DNA of 64,000 bases. It comes from Thermoleophilum album (lineage in GTDB: Bacteria > Actinomycetota > Thermoleophilia > Solirubrobacterales > Thermoleophilaceae). Positions within the stretch are counted from its first letter, which is position 1. Each line of letters starts with the position of its first letter. Under the pieces are notes generated by a model. The model was given only the letters and a program-made list of their open reading frames with translations, had not been told where the DNA came from and did not search any database. Positions 9,638 to 18,117 of the stretch are shown here, in pieces. The translations under genes were made by a program, and so were the position numbers. The stretch is from positions 682,001 through 746,000 of the forward strand of contig NZ_CP066171.1 of the NCBI RefSeq assembly GCF_028867705.1, written 5' to 3'.

Positions 9638-9760
9638 TTGCGCCTACGGGGTTAGCTGTCGGGCTCGCGCTATCGCGCTTCGCGGCGCTCGGGCCGCGAT
9701 TCGCCCCGGGAGTTTGGGTCCCCCGCCCGGAGCGCTGTGAGCGCTCCGGTTCGGCGCGCT
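9638..9760 (-). ncRNA. ydaO-yuaA cyclic-di-AMP riboswitch (second copy)
   Basis: Read on the minus strand, this region carries GGGCGGGGGACCCAAACTCC, GGGGCGAATCGCGG, and CCCGACAGCTAACCCCGTAG followed by GCGCAAG. These are the conserved ydaO blocks in order, separated by GC-rich hairpins (for example GGAGCGCTcacAGCGCTCC near 9731-9748). About 45 nt separate it from the ATG of the CAP-domain gene. It is a diverged sister of the element at 662-812, not a recent copy. The rest of this 370-nt gene-free interval, 9761-9961 downstream of the sugar-transferase stop, shows nothing I can assign beyond promoter space for this transcript. Confidence 0.9.
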
Positions 9761-9961
9761 TGAAACGTAACAGTTCGAGCGGACGGCAGTCGGCGCGGGG
9801 CGGCTCTAGATCGTCCCGGCGTCTACCGGCCAATCATCGGACGGCGGCCGTTCGTCACGCCCTTGCGAGGCTCGGCCTGTCTGGCTTGACGAGCGGAAGC
9901 GGGCGTGATGGCATCTGTGGCGGCTCCGCTGAAGCGGCACGCAACGTCTGGCGGCGAGCCA

Positions 9962-10813
9962 CTAAGCAGCTCGCTCGTAGGCGCGCTCGGCTTCTAGCGC
10001 TGGCGATGGGCCGTCGGCGATTCGGCGGACCAGGCTCTTGTCGAGCGCAACCCGCTGGCGTAGCCGCCAACGGACTCGCATCCGACCACTCGTCCTATCG
10101 ACAGCTACCGGAATTCGCAGACACACGGTCACGAACGTCCAAAACAGAATCCGTAGGTCGATCCCGAGCGAGCACGTCCTGACGTACATGCGATCCATCT
10201 GGAGCTTCTGGGGCAGGATCCGCTCGAGGTACTGAACCAGCGGCTCGGCGTCGCACAGCACCCGGTCCTCGCGCGCGAACGCAACTTGCGAGAGCCCGGT
10301 GATTCCGGGGCGTACCCGCAGGATCTCCTCGTACGCCCCATGATGGCTAGCGACGAACTCGGGGCTCTGGGGGCGCGGCCCAACTAGCGACATGTCCCCA
10401 CGGATCACGTTCCACAGCTGAGGCAGCTCGTCGATCTTCAGGCGAGAGATGATGCGTCCGACACGCGTCAAGCGCTCGTCGTCGGCGACGGTGAGTGGTG
10501 GCCCTCCGACCCCGACGTGCATCTTGCGCAGTTTCAGCATCGAGAACTCGCGGCCGTAGCGCCCTACCCGACGCGAGCGGTAGAGGACGGGGAAGCCAGA
10601 TTCGGCGGCAATAGCCACGGCTGCAGCAGCGATCACCGGAGCGGCGACGAGCAGCACAGCCGCTGCCACGGCGATGTCGAGCGCCCGCTTAGCGAGCTGG
10701 AAGCCGCGGTGCGGGTCGGCGTGCGTCGAGCGTGCGACGTGCCTCGTGGCACTGGTGCGGCTAACGAGCGATGTACGGCACACGTCGGGGGCTTTGCGCA
10801 GATCACGCGCCAT
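9962..10813 (-). CDS. Undecaprenyl-phosphate sugar phosphotransferase (short WcaJ/ExoY type)
   Basis: This is a 283-residue monotopic/membrane sugar transferase that starts polysaccharide repeat units by moving a sugar-1-phosphate to undecaprenyl phosphate. One long hydrophobic segment (residues about 47-68) follows KRALDIAVAA. The catalytic domain shows FSMLKLRKMHV, then SRLKIDELPQLWNVIRGDMS and VGPRPQSPEF, which are the family signatures. It lacks the extra four-helix domain of full-length WbaP proteins. It is divergent from the Wzz/BY-kinase-like gene, marking the start of an exopolysaccharide locus. The presumed ATG is preceded by a pyrimidine-rich tract with no ribosome site, so a leaderless mRNA or a later start is possible. 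Confidence 0.92.
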   Translation of the reverse strand: MARDLRKAPDVCRTSLVSRTSATRHVARSTHADPHRGFQLAKRALDIAVAAAVLLVAAPVIAAAAVAIAAESGFPVLYRSRRVGRYGREFSMLKLRKMHVGVGGPPLTVADDERLTRVGRIISRLKIDELPQLWNVIRGDMSLVGPRPQSPEFVASHHGAYEEILRVRPGITGLSQVAFAREDRVLCDAEPLVQYLERILPQKLQMDRMYVRTCSLGIDLRILFWTFVTVCLRIPVAVDRTSGRMRVRWRLRQRVALDKSLVRRIADGPSPALEAERAYERAA

Positions 10814-11165
10814 ACGTGGGGGAGTGGGGGAAGTGGGAGTAGACAGAGGGGGTCTACGTTCCTCGACCGAGGAGGCGAGGCAAGGAGTTCGCGCGGCCGC
10901 GGACGGCTGCGCTCTGCCCTCTCACTGTACGCGAAGGAGCCGCTGTTCGCCACTCTCGATGACAGGCCAGTAGAGCGGGAGCACCCAGACGCTCTCGCAA
11001 GGCCGGTGAGACGCCGCCCGGTTCTACGGACCCACGGATGGTTGCTGTGTAGATTACGAGCGGCTGCAGGCTGTGCCTGTACGCAGGTGGGCTAGCGGTC
11101 TGTTACGGATTCAAAGCGAATCGAACACGTTGGTGCCCGCGTAGCTAGGAGCTGGGAGGTAGCGA
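10814..11165. other. Gene-free divergent promoter region
   Basis: This 352-nt spacer lies between the sugar transferase and the BY-kinase-like gene and presumably holds both promoters. Visible items are a homopurine tract on the plus strand (about 10817-10840) abutting the sugar-transferase start, and a short GTAGAC/GTCTAC hairpin (10839-10857). A good GGGAGGT ribosome site at about 11153-11159 precedes the TTG start at 11166. I see no convincing coding sequence or known riboswitch. Confidence 0.5.
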
Positions 11166-12929
11166 TTGGTCAGCAACCGTAGGTCGGGCGCCGTCCGTGC
11201 GATCAACGAGCCCCACGCAGGCGGCCAGCGGCCGGTGCTGCAGCGCTACCTTGAGGTTCTCAAAGACCGGAGAGTGCCGGCGCTGGTCGCTGTCACGGCG
11301 TGTCTCTTGGCGGCCTTTGCCGTGCTGCTCCTCCGCCCGCCGGTCTACGAGGCGGAGGTGGACATCCTCGTCAACCCCGTGTCGTCGTCCGACCCGATCT
11401 TCGCGACATCCGGCGTCGTGCGCGAGTCGGTGACGGGCACGCGCGACGTCGAGACGGTCGCACGCCTGATCGTCAACGCGCGTGTGATGCGTGCGCTGCC
11501 GGCCGAAATCAGACGCGGCAGGTCGGTGCGAGAGTTGCTCGCCCTGGTGCGCGCGCAGCCGGTTGCCGAGAGCACTGTCGTCGCGGTCACCGCGCGCGGG
11601 GCGTCACCGCGCGAGGCTAGCGACCTCGCGAATGCTGTAGCGCGCACGTTCAAGGCGTTGCGCGACGCCGACATTCGGGCTCGTGCGCGTGCGCAGATCG
11701 CCCGTTTGACAGCCAATCCACCGCCGCCCGGCAGCAGTGACGCTGTAGCCCGTGCCACGCAGCTGGCGACACTGCGAACGCTCGCGGCTGGTGGCGACCC
11801 GTCGGTTCAAATCGAGGACCTCGCCAACCCGGTCGACGCTGTCCGGATTTGGCCAAGGCCGCTGCTGACCCTGGTCGCGGCGGTCGTAGCGGGCGGATTC
11901 TTGGCTGTGGCTGTCGCCTTCTTGTTCGAAACGCTCGACAACAGAATTCGCCGCGAGGAGCACGTTCGTGACCTGTCGAGCCTTCCCATCATTGCGCGCG
12001 TACCGCTGAACCGGCCCGACGAACCGGCGAGGGCACGAAGCCCGTTTCGCGGGGCGCGTGCACGGCCACGTGGGGGCGAGCACGCGCCACTGCCGCCCTC
12101 GGCGCTGTCACCGGTCACCGTCGAAGCATTCCGCTTGTTGCGGGCGGCGTTGTCCGGGCTCGGTCGCAACACGCGCGCTGCTGGGTCGCTGTCTCCGCGA
12201 CAGCGTCCGTGGGAGGTCGCGAACAGTCAGGCAGAGAAAGGGCGCGGCGGCGAGAGCGTCCGCGGACGAGCGATTCTGATCACTAGTTCCGGACCAGAAG
12301 AGGGCAAGAGCACCTCGGCCTTGAACCTTGCGGCAGCTTTCGCGATGGCAGGGCAGTCGACGGTGCTGCTAGAAGCCGACGTGCACCGGCCTTCGCTGGC
12401 CCGTGCCCTCGGGATCAGTGTCGAGCGCTCGGTCGGAGACGTGCTGTCGCAGCGTGCCAGCGTCGAGCATGCACTTGTGTCGCTGCCGCACTTCGGAGGA
12501 CGGTTGCGCGGCCTCTTCGCAAAGCCCACTGACGCCGGCCTTGGCGATCTCTTCGCTCTGGCTCCGGGAGAGCAACTGCTGACGGACCTGCGCGCGCGCG
12601 CCGACGTAGTGGTGGTCGACTCCGCGCCCGCCCTTCGTGTCGGCGACACGCTCCAGTTGGTGGGGAAGGTGGACGATGTGGTCCTTGTCGTTCGTCTCGG
12701 TGTTACGAAGTCCGAAGAGCTGCGCCGTCTGCTCGAGCTCTTCGACCAGCAGCGGCTGCAGCCAATTGGCTTAGTGTTGATTGGCACCGATGGGGCTGAC
12801 AACGGCTACTACGGCTACGCCGGCCAGACGCGCGGATTCGAGGCGCCGGCAGGTGTGCTGAACTCGGTGGCGGTCGGTCAACGTACAGTCCGGCCGCGCG
12901 TTTATCGGGAGCGACGCATAAACAGCTGA
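11166..12929 (+). CDS. Wzz-type co-polymerase fused to BY-kinase-like ATPase
   Basis: This is a 587-residue protein of exopolysaccharide chain-length control. The N-terminal half is a Wzz domain: a membrane segment at about residues 38-56, an extracytoplasmic loop, and a second membrane segment at about 234-256. After a basic linker the C-terminal half is a BY-kinase/CpsD-type P-loop domain with Walker A SSGPEEGKST (about 374-383), Walker A' LLEADVHRPS (about 400-409) and Walker B VVVVDSAP (about 480). Instead of a long Tyr tail there is only NGYYGYAG near the end, so autophosphorylation may be limited. The TTG start at 11166 has a well-placed GGGAGGT ribosome site. It is followed by a strong hairpin at 12943. 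Confidence 0.9.
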   Translation: MVSNRRSGAVRAINEPHAGGQRPVLQRYLEVLKDRRVPALVAVTACLLAAFAVLLLRPPVYEAEVDILVNPVSSSDPIFATSGVVRESVTGTRDVETVARLIVNARVMRALPAEIRRGRSVRELLALVRAQPVAESTVVAVTARGASPREASDLANAVARTFKALRDADIRARARAQIARLTANPPPPGSSDAVARATQLATLRTLAAGGDPSVQIEDLANPVDAVRIWPRPLLTLVAAVVAGGFLAVAVAFLFETLDNRIRREEHVRDLSSLPIIARVPLNRPDEPARARSPFRGARARPRGGEHAPLPPSALSPVTVEAFRLLRAALSGLGRNTRAAGSLSPRQRPWEVANSQAEKGRGGESVRGRAILITSSGPEEGKSTSALNLAAAFAMAGQSTVLLEADVHRPSLARALGISVERSVGDVLSQRASVEHALVSLPHFGGRLRGLFAKPTDAGLGDLFALAPGEQLLTDLRARADVVVVDSAPALRVGDTLQLVGKVDDVVLVVRLGVTKSEELRRLLELFDQQRLQPIGLVLIGTDGADNGYYGYAGQTRGFEAPAGVLNSVAVGQRTVRPRVYRERRINS

Positions 12930-12942
12930 CTCACTCCAACGA

Positions 12943-12972
12943 GATGGGCGCCGGCAGCTACCGGCGCCCATC
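12943..12972. terminator. Intrinsic hairpin between convergent genes
   Basis: A perfect 12-bp stem (GATGGGCGCCGG paired with CCGGCGCCCATC) with a 6-nt CAGCTA loop begins 14 nt after the stop of the BY-kinase-like gene. It lies ahead of the stop of the opposing secreted-protein gene. There is no T-tract on either strand, which is common for GC-rich actinobacterial terminators. It could serve both directions. Confidence 0.7.
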
Positions 12973-13025
12973 GAAGGGGATCTCGCTGTGTGCGCGGGGA
13001 AGGCGCGACGGCACGTGCCTCCCGC

Positions 13026-14699
13026 CTAGGAACTCGGTGGTTGCACTGTGTAAACCCGCAGGTAGCGTTGCCAGTCGACGCCGGTTTGGATGTCGAAGTA
13101 GTAGGCGTCTTCGGTTGGGCTGTAGCCGATGCCGCCTTGGTGGGTGTTTTGTTGGGCGAATTGGTAGATGGGGTCGGGGTGCCCGAAGGCGGTGTAGGTG
13201 TTGCCGCTTTCGAATTGGAGCATTCCCGACCCGTTGCCTTCGCCGTTGGTGTCGCCGATCCACATGCCGTATTTGGCCATCGCTTTGAGGATCGGTTTCT
13301 TCCAGGCGGGCACGGGCAGCTGGTCGATCTGTTGGGGTGTCATGTCGAGGTGGATGTAGGCGCCGAGCGGTGCGGATGCTGCGCGCCGCTCGGCTGTGGA
13401 GCACGGGGTGCCGGTGCCGGGACCGTGGGCGGGCCAGGTGTAGGTGCCGTTCGAGCAGTCGATCCCGAAAAACAGACCGTGCTCGATCCGGCCCGCGACG
13501 AGCTCTTGGGCTCTGATGATCCCGGCCGAGAGGGCGAAGTGGGCGGCGGTCGCGTTCGACCCAAGCCCATCACCGTCGATGCGGGTCATCCCGCCCCAGC
13601 GCACACGCAGCGTCCCGCCGCTGCTACCAACCGCACCGGTTTTCTCCACACCCCAAAAGTCGTACTCCCACCCGGTCTGCTGGTCGATCACCGTCATGTG
13701 CTTGTCCACACAACAGTCCGGGCGCGCCTGGGCGGGGATCCGCACCTGCACACCCTCGACCTCGCACCGCCCCCACTGCTCGGTGCACGTCACCGTGAAC
13801 AGCGGGTCCGACGGGCGCGAGAAATAGATCGGGTGGTAGAACTGGGCGCCCAGCTCGTACCGGTAGCCCGCATACAGCGGGATGAACGCCCGCCGCTCAC
13901 CCATCATCCGATCAACGATCTGCTGCGAATTCGGGAGCGGCACAAGCCGCCCCTCGGCCTCGAGCTGCGCGAAAGTGGTGTTGAACGGCGACCGATCCGA
14001 AAACGGCCGCCAACACACCGACGGCCACACACCCACACCAAACGAACCCCAACCAAAAGACCAGGAGGGGGTAACTGACGAGTTGCACTCACCGGTCGAC
14101 GTCGAACCGGAGTCGGTGCCGGAACCGGTGGAACCGCCCGGGGCTGGTGTCGGTGCCGTGGGAGGCTGAGCGCTCGACCCGCTCGATGGCGACGAGCCAG
14201 CCGTGCTGTCAGCTGGCGGCTGGGCGTTTCCGCAGCTCGAGCACGGTGACGGAACGCTTGGCTGGGTCGTGTTGGAATCTGGCCTCGGAGTACGACGTGG
14301 AGACCGCGCCCGGCGCAGGTACAGAAGCAGCGCCGTCGACCTCCGGAGGCGCCGTGCGCTCGCTGCTACCAAGGCGCGCGCCCCGGCGGCGCGAGCGAGG
14401 CGGCGACGTGACATCCGCAGCACGCGGTGGCGCGTACGAAGGGCGCTACGGACAGTCTTTGCCCCTACAGCTGCGCGTCGCGAAGGAAGGGTAAGGACCG
14501 CTCGAGTTACGTGTTCAGGCTTGACCCTGGGAAGTTTGAACACGATCACGTCGCCGCGGACGGCGCGTGGCTTGACTTTCTTGACCGCAGCCCCGGCCGT
14601 GCCTGCGGATGCCGCAGCGACTGCCAGCGAGGTAATCACGGCGCACGCCACTTTTCCGGTGCGTCCGAGCCGAAGATGCAGAGGGTCGCGATTGCTCAT
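13026..14699 (-). CDS. Large secreted protein of unknown function
   Basis: This is a 557-residue exported protein. It has a signal peptide (residues 1 to about 37, ending GTAGAA), a basic strand-rich N-terminal domain to about 130, then a Ser/Pro/Gly/Thr-rich low-complexity linker to about 205, and a Cys-containing C-terminal domain of about 350 residues. Recognisable recurring pieces of that domain are HMTVIDQQTGWEYDFWG, AAHFALSAGIIRAQELVAGR followed by IEHGLFFG, and KAMAKYGMWIGDTNG. I recall similar secreted proteins in actinobacteria, but I know no function. The start has a good ACGGAG ribosome site. G+C in the 3' two-thirds falls to about 60% on sampled lines, suggesting foreign origin. 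It sits inside the exopolysaccharide locus. Confidence 0.75.
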   Translation of the reverse strand: MSNRDPLHLRLGRTGKVACAVITSLAVAAASAGTAGAAVKKVKPRAVRGDVIVFKLPRVKPEHVTRAVLTLPSRRAAVGAKTVRSALRTRHRVLRMSRRRLARAAGARALVAASARRLRRSTALLLYLRRARSPRRTPRPDSNTTQPSVPSPCSSCGNAQPPADSTAGSSPSSGSSAQPPTAPTPAPGGSTGSGTDSGSTSTGECNSSVTPSWSFGWGSFGVGVWPSVCWRPFSDRSPFNTTFAQLEAEGRLVPLPNSQQIVDRMMGERRAFIPLYAGYRYELGAQFYHPIYFSRPSDPLFTVTCTEQWGRCEVEGVQVRIPAQARPDCCVDKHMTVIDQQTGWEYDFWGVEKTGAVGSSGGTLRVRWGGMTRIDGDGLGSNATAAHFALSAGIIRAQELVAGRIEHGLFFGIDCSNGTYTWPAHGPGTGTPCSTAERRAASAPLGAYIHLDMTPQQIDQLPVPAWKKPILKAMAKYGMWIGDTNGEGNGSGMLQFESGNTYTAFGHPDPIYQFAQQNTHQGGIGYSPTEDAYYFDIQTGVDWQRYLRVYTVQPPSS

Positions 14700-15460
14700 A
14701 TCGGCTCCGTGGGTCGTGCCTCCGTGCGGCGAGCGATCGCGACGCGGAGAACCCGCTCGTCAAGAGACGCTCGAGAGGTGGGATCGCCGACGCCGCGGCG
14801 CGCTCGCGCACGACGACGTGGTTTGCGTCACTCGCACCGGCGGTAATCGGCGAATGACGCGTCGCGCTCGCGCCGGACGCGGCGTTTTTCGACAGACGTA
14901 CGAACAGCGAGCGGCCGGCAGACGCGCTCGCAAGGCGTGCAAAGACGCGCTGCGCCGGGGTCGAGGGTCACACCGGGCACGGACAGCCTGCCCGTGGGCG
15001 CTCCCAGGCAACCAACCCTGCGGGGCGGCGACGGAACGAAGCCCTAAACGGAGGGCCTGCTACACACAGCGAGCTGCCGGTTCGGGGCCGCGCCGAGCAG
15101 TGACGCGGTCAAGGTGAGGAGATACGTGCAGTGCGGCACAGACACGACCCCGTGGGGCGTCGGGCGCGTGCGCGCGCCGAAGCCGGGGTACGGACCGCTA
15201 GCTAGGCATTCCGCAATTCAGATTCAGACAAAGCCGGTTAGCGGATGCTAGGCAGCCACGAACCTTCGGCGAGCGTCAACACGGGTGTGCGCGACTGTGC
15301 GCGCGGCTCTCTGCAGAGCCGCTGCTGCGCTCGAGCTAGACGCGGCGGGCTGGTGACGCGGCGGGCTAGTCGCGGCGACGCCAGCCTCGCGCGTTCCAGA
15401 GAGCATCCCGGACCATCGAGCCTGGACCGCACGCGACAGCCACGCTAGTACCGCGGCAAG
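14700..15460. other. Long gene-free interval
   Basis: About 760 nt lie between the start of the secreted-protein gene and the terminator hairpin of the LPFTG gene. Open frames here are Arg/Ala-rich with no start context or family resemblance, so I call no gene. On the minus strand the last part is the leader of the secreted-protein gene, with an ACGGAG ribosome site. I searched by eye for riboswitch cores and tRNA arms and found none. The size is notable in such a compact region. Confidence 0.5.
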
Positions 15461-15483
15461 TCTCACCCTCAGGCCAGGTGAGA
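15461..15483 (-). terminator. Hairpin after the LPFTG-protein gene
   Basis: TCTCACC (15461-15467) and GGTGAGA (15477-15483) form a 7-bp stem with a 9-nt loop, about 20 nt after the stop of the minus-strand LPFTG gene. The position fits a transcription terminator. No strong U-tract follows, so strength is uncertain. Confidence 0.5.
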
Positions 15484-15504
15484 TCTGTCAGAAAGATGCT
15501 GTTG

Positions 15505-15822
15505 CTAGGCGGCGCTGGCGCGCGTGGCGACGCGACGCGCCACCAAGCCGGTCGCGATCAGTCCCGCAGCGACGAGAACCATCAAGCCGACTTCAGCGCC
15601 CGTGAACGGGAGAGAAGCGCTGGTCGGGCGCGAGCTTTCACTCGGCTGGTTCGAACCGCCGCTGTTAACGACTGCTTGGGTAGGTGGCGTGTTATTCGTC
15701 TGTTCGACCACGCCGCCGACACTGCCGTAACCGACCTCGCCGCTGGACTGCGCGGAGGCGCTGGTGGCGCCGGCAACGGCCAGTAGCAGAGCCAGAACTA
15801 GGGTCACAACTGTTTTGCTCAT
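15505..15822 (-). CDS. Small LPXTG-type cell-wall-anchored protein
   Basis: This is a 105-residue protein with all three parts of a sortase substrate. There is a signal peptide (residues 1-24, TLVLALLLAVAGATSASAQ), a short Ser/Gly/Asn/Thr-rich mature region of about 45 residues, and a sorting signal with LPFTG at 71-75, a hydrophobic stretch and the basic tail ARRVATRASAA. Sortase would cleave at T-G and link the remaining roughly 50-residue peptide to the wall or to another acceptor. The tiny, low-complexity mature part cannot be an enzyme. A class E-like sortase is encoded 3.2 kb upstream on the same strand. Upstream in-frame codons extend the frame but lack a signal peptide start, so ATG 15822 was chosen. 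Confidence 0.82.
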   Translation of the reverse strand: MSKTVVTLVLALLLAVAGATSASAQSSGEVGYGSVGGVVEQTNNTPPTQAVVNSGGSNQPSESSRPTSASLPFTGAEVGLMVLVAAGLIATGLVARRVATRASAA

Positions 15823-15995
15823 CCGGGACGCTCCGAAGCTTCGTGAGGACATCGAACGTTCGTCGACTGCGACCGATCGTACAGCATCGAGGCGACGTTC
15901 GCCACTCGCGCACGAGACCGGGCATCGAAGCAGCAGGGAGGAGTCGTGCCCGTCCCGACACGACCAACGGTTCGTGCCGGGTGCTGGCGCACGGG

Positions 15996-18116
15996 TCACC
16001 GCCGGTCGGTGCGGCGCGCCACGTCGCGCCGGATGAGGTCAAGCCCGGCAGCCGCCCGCGGCGCTCGCCCGCTCGCGGCTCGGCTCGCGATCTCGCGGAG
16101 CGCCTCGTTGCGGGGGGCGAGGCGCTCCGCTCGCCTCACCGCGCGGAGACCGCTCGTGGTTCGGCCGCGCTCAAGCTCGAGCAACCCGCTCAGCGCCAGC
16201 GCGACCGGTTCCCGCGGGCCACGATCCAGCGCATGCTTCAGCGAGCGCCGCGCCGCATCCTCTTCGCCGAGGGCGATCTGGATGCTCGCGAGAGCCTCGT
16301 ACGGCAGTGGCGACAGCGGGTTGAGCGCTGCCGCTAGCTCGAGCTGCGCGCGCGCTTCGCGCGGCCTGTCGACTCCCGCGCGCTGGCCCTGGCGCAGGGC
16401 GCGATCTGCCGCCCACTGGCTAGCGAGCAGCGTGGCGAGGAGTAGGCACGAGACAGCGGCCGCTAGAGAGACAAGGTTCGCGTGCCGCGCTTTCGCGGGT
16501 CGGGGAGGTAGCGATCCGCCGCGCGGCGGGCGTGGAGAGGCGGTCGCGGCGAGAGCGGCGATCGCGAGCACCGGTGTGGACAGAGCAGGAAACTCCCACA
16601 GCCAGTCGCCGCTGGCGTGCACCAAGAAATAGGTACCGCAGAGGACGGCCGTGACCCCGAGCGTTCGTGTCACGTCGTCGCCGGATGCGAGACTGCGGCG
16701 CACGCCCACGCCGAGGCCGCCCACCGCGATTGCGGATAGCGCCAGGCCGACGAGCCCAGTCCCGATCAGCAGCTGGAGGGGCAGGCTGTGAGCGTAGTAG
16801 GGGGTTTCCGGCGATCGGCCGTCGCGAAGGTAGAGGGGCGAGAAGTTTTCGGCGCCGTAGCCGATCAGCGGACGCTCGCCCGCACGCCGCCACGCCACGC
16901 GCCAGAAGTCGTAGCGGTACTGCTGGCCGAGACCGGCGACGAAGCGCGCGCCGTTGCTCGCGGCCTGCTGCTGCGCGCCGGTGAACTCTCTCCAGGCGGT
17001 GCGGGCTTTGTCTGCCGGTCTGCCGTCGGTCGCGGCCAGCACGGCCGCAGTCGCCACGGCGACGAGGGCGACGCGCAGCAGGCTGCGAGCCGCAATCCCC
17101 TTGGCGGTACCGGGTAGCGGCGGGCCCAACGGTCGCCAGCGCCGGCCGCCGGCGACGGTGTCTGCCGCGCCCCGTCTTTCGACCCAAGCCAGCACGGACG
17201 TAACCGCGAAAGCACCGGCCGCGGCCAGCGCTAGCGGACCGACGATGGGGCCGACGAGGTCGCTGCCTGGAGCTGTCGGCCGGTAGCGCTCGTACACCGC
17301 GAGGAGCGACGGCAGGAGCACGACCACCGCGGCGACAGCGGGCAGGGCGAAAGCGATCAGACGTGGTAGCTCCCGCAAAAGTAGCGCGGCGAAGAACACA
17401 GCGACCGTGGCCACCAACCAGCCACGGCTCTGTGTCAGTACAGCGAGGGAGAGCAAGAGCACCGCGGCTGCCGCCGCGGCGCCACGGGCCGGTGCGCTCA
17501 GGTCGCGGCGCGCAGCCGCGACCAGCGCGACGAGCGCGCCGAGCATCCACAGGGCAGCGTTGGCGTTCACGTACCCGACGGGTTCTGCCAACCGTCCCTG
17601 GTGAAAGTGGGTGAAAGCCGCGGTCGCCGCGTGGGCGTTCGCGAGTTCGACGATCGCGGCCGCCGTGACCCCGACGAGCCAGATCGTCAAGAGAACCGTT
17701 GCGCGGGCGCTGGACAGCGGCCAGAGGACGAGCAGCGCCATCGCGAGCAATGGCGGCAGGATCCGCAGCGCGCCATCGAAGGCGATCCACGGCTGGAGCG
17801 CCCAGGTCACGCTCAGGAAAGACCAAACGCAGAGCGCCACAAGCGCCGCGAGTGCCACCAACGCGGGAAGCGACGGGCGGGCAAGACGCGGACGCGGGAG
17901 CGCCAGCAGCGCGACTGCGAGAGCTGTCGCTAGCACCGCCGTAGCGGGCGCGAAGACACGCACGAAAAAGCCCCCCTCCGCGAATGCCATCCATGCGGCG
18001 ACCGCCGGAACGAGCGCGGCGAACGGAAGCGACGGCTGGGCGGCGACAGCGGTAGCGAGCCGCCGACCGGCTCGCCGCGAGGCGCGTTCGGTGTCGGTCA
18101 CGCGGCTCTCGGGCAA
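15996..18116 (-). CDS. O-antigen ligase/polymerase-family membrane protein with TPR tail
   Basis: This is a roughly 706-residue protein with about a dozen hydrophobic segments covering residues 1 to about 520, and an extracytoplasmic loop containing GYGAENFSPLYLRDGRSPETP and YAHSLPLQLLIGTG. This is the O-antigen ligase (WaaL/Wzy) signature region, where conserved Arg/His act on lipid-linked sugars. The last 130 residues are helical TPR-like repeats (ARAQLELAAALNPLSPLPYE, EDAARRSLKHALDRGP). It probably polymerises or transfers the polysaccharide built by this locus. It is third in the sortase-deacetylase-ligase operon, 1 nt after the deacetylase stop. The TTG start at 18116 could be replaced by a GTG 15 nt further in. 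Confidence 0.88.
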   Translation of the reverse strand: MPESRVTDTERASRRAGRRLATAVAAQPSLPFAALVPAVAAWMAFAEGGFFVRVFAPATAVLATALAVALLALPRPRLARPSLPALVALAALVALCVWSFLSVTWALQPWIAFDGALRILPPLLAMALLVLWPLSSARATVLLTIWLVGVTAAAIVELANAHAATAAFTHFHQGRLAEPVGYVNANAALWMLGALVALVAAARRDLSAPARGAAAAAAVLLLSLAVLTQSRGWLVATVAVFFAALLLRELPRLIAFALPAVAAVVVLLPSLLAVYERYRPTAPGSDLVGPIVGPLALAAAGAFAVTSVLAWVERRGAADTVAGGRRWRPLGPPLPGTAKGIAARSLLRVALVAVATAAVLAATDGRPADKARTAWREFTGAQQQAASNGARFVAGLGQQYRYDFWRVAWRRAGERPLIGYGAENFSPLYLRDGRSPETPYYAHSLPLQLLIGTGLVGLALSAIAVGGLGVGVRRSLASGDDVTRTLGVTAVLCGTYFLVHASGDWLWEFPALSTPVLAIAALAATASPRPPRGGSLPPRPAKARHANLVSLAAAVSCLLLATLLASQWAADRALRQGQRAGVDRPREARAQLELAAALNPLSPLPYEALASIQIALGEEDAARRSLKHALDRGPREPVALALSGLLELERGRTTSGLRAVRRAERLAPRNEALREIASRAASGRAPRAAAGLDLIRRDVARRTDRR

Positions 18117-18117
18117 G

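Noticed and set aside
14203-15117. 304-codon plus-strand frame running from the secreted-protein gene into the gene-free interval
   Set aside because: Arg-rich, no start context and partly antisense to a signal peptide coding region.
15640-15665. GGTTCGAACC resembling a tRNA T-loop
   Set aside because: It lies inside the LPFTG coding sequence and no acceptor, D or anticodon arms can be built around it.
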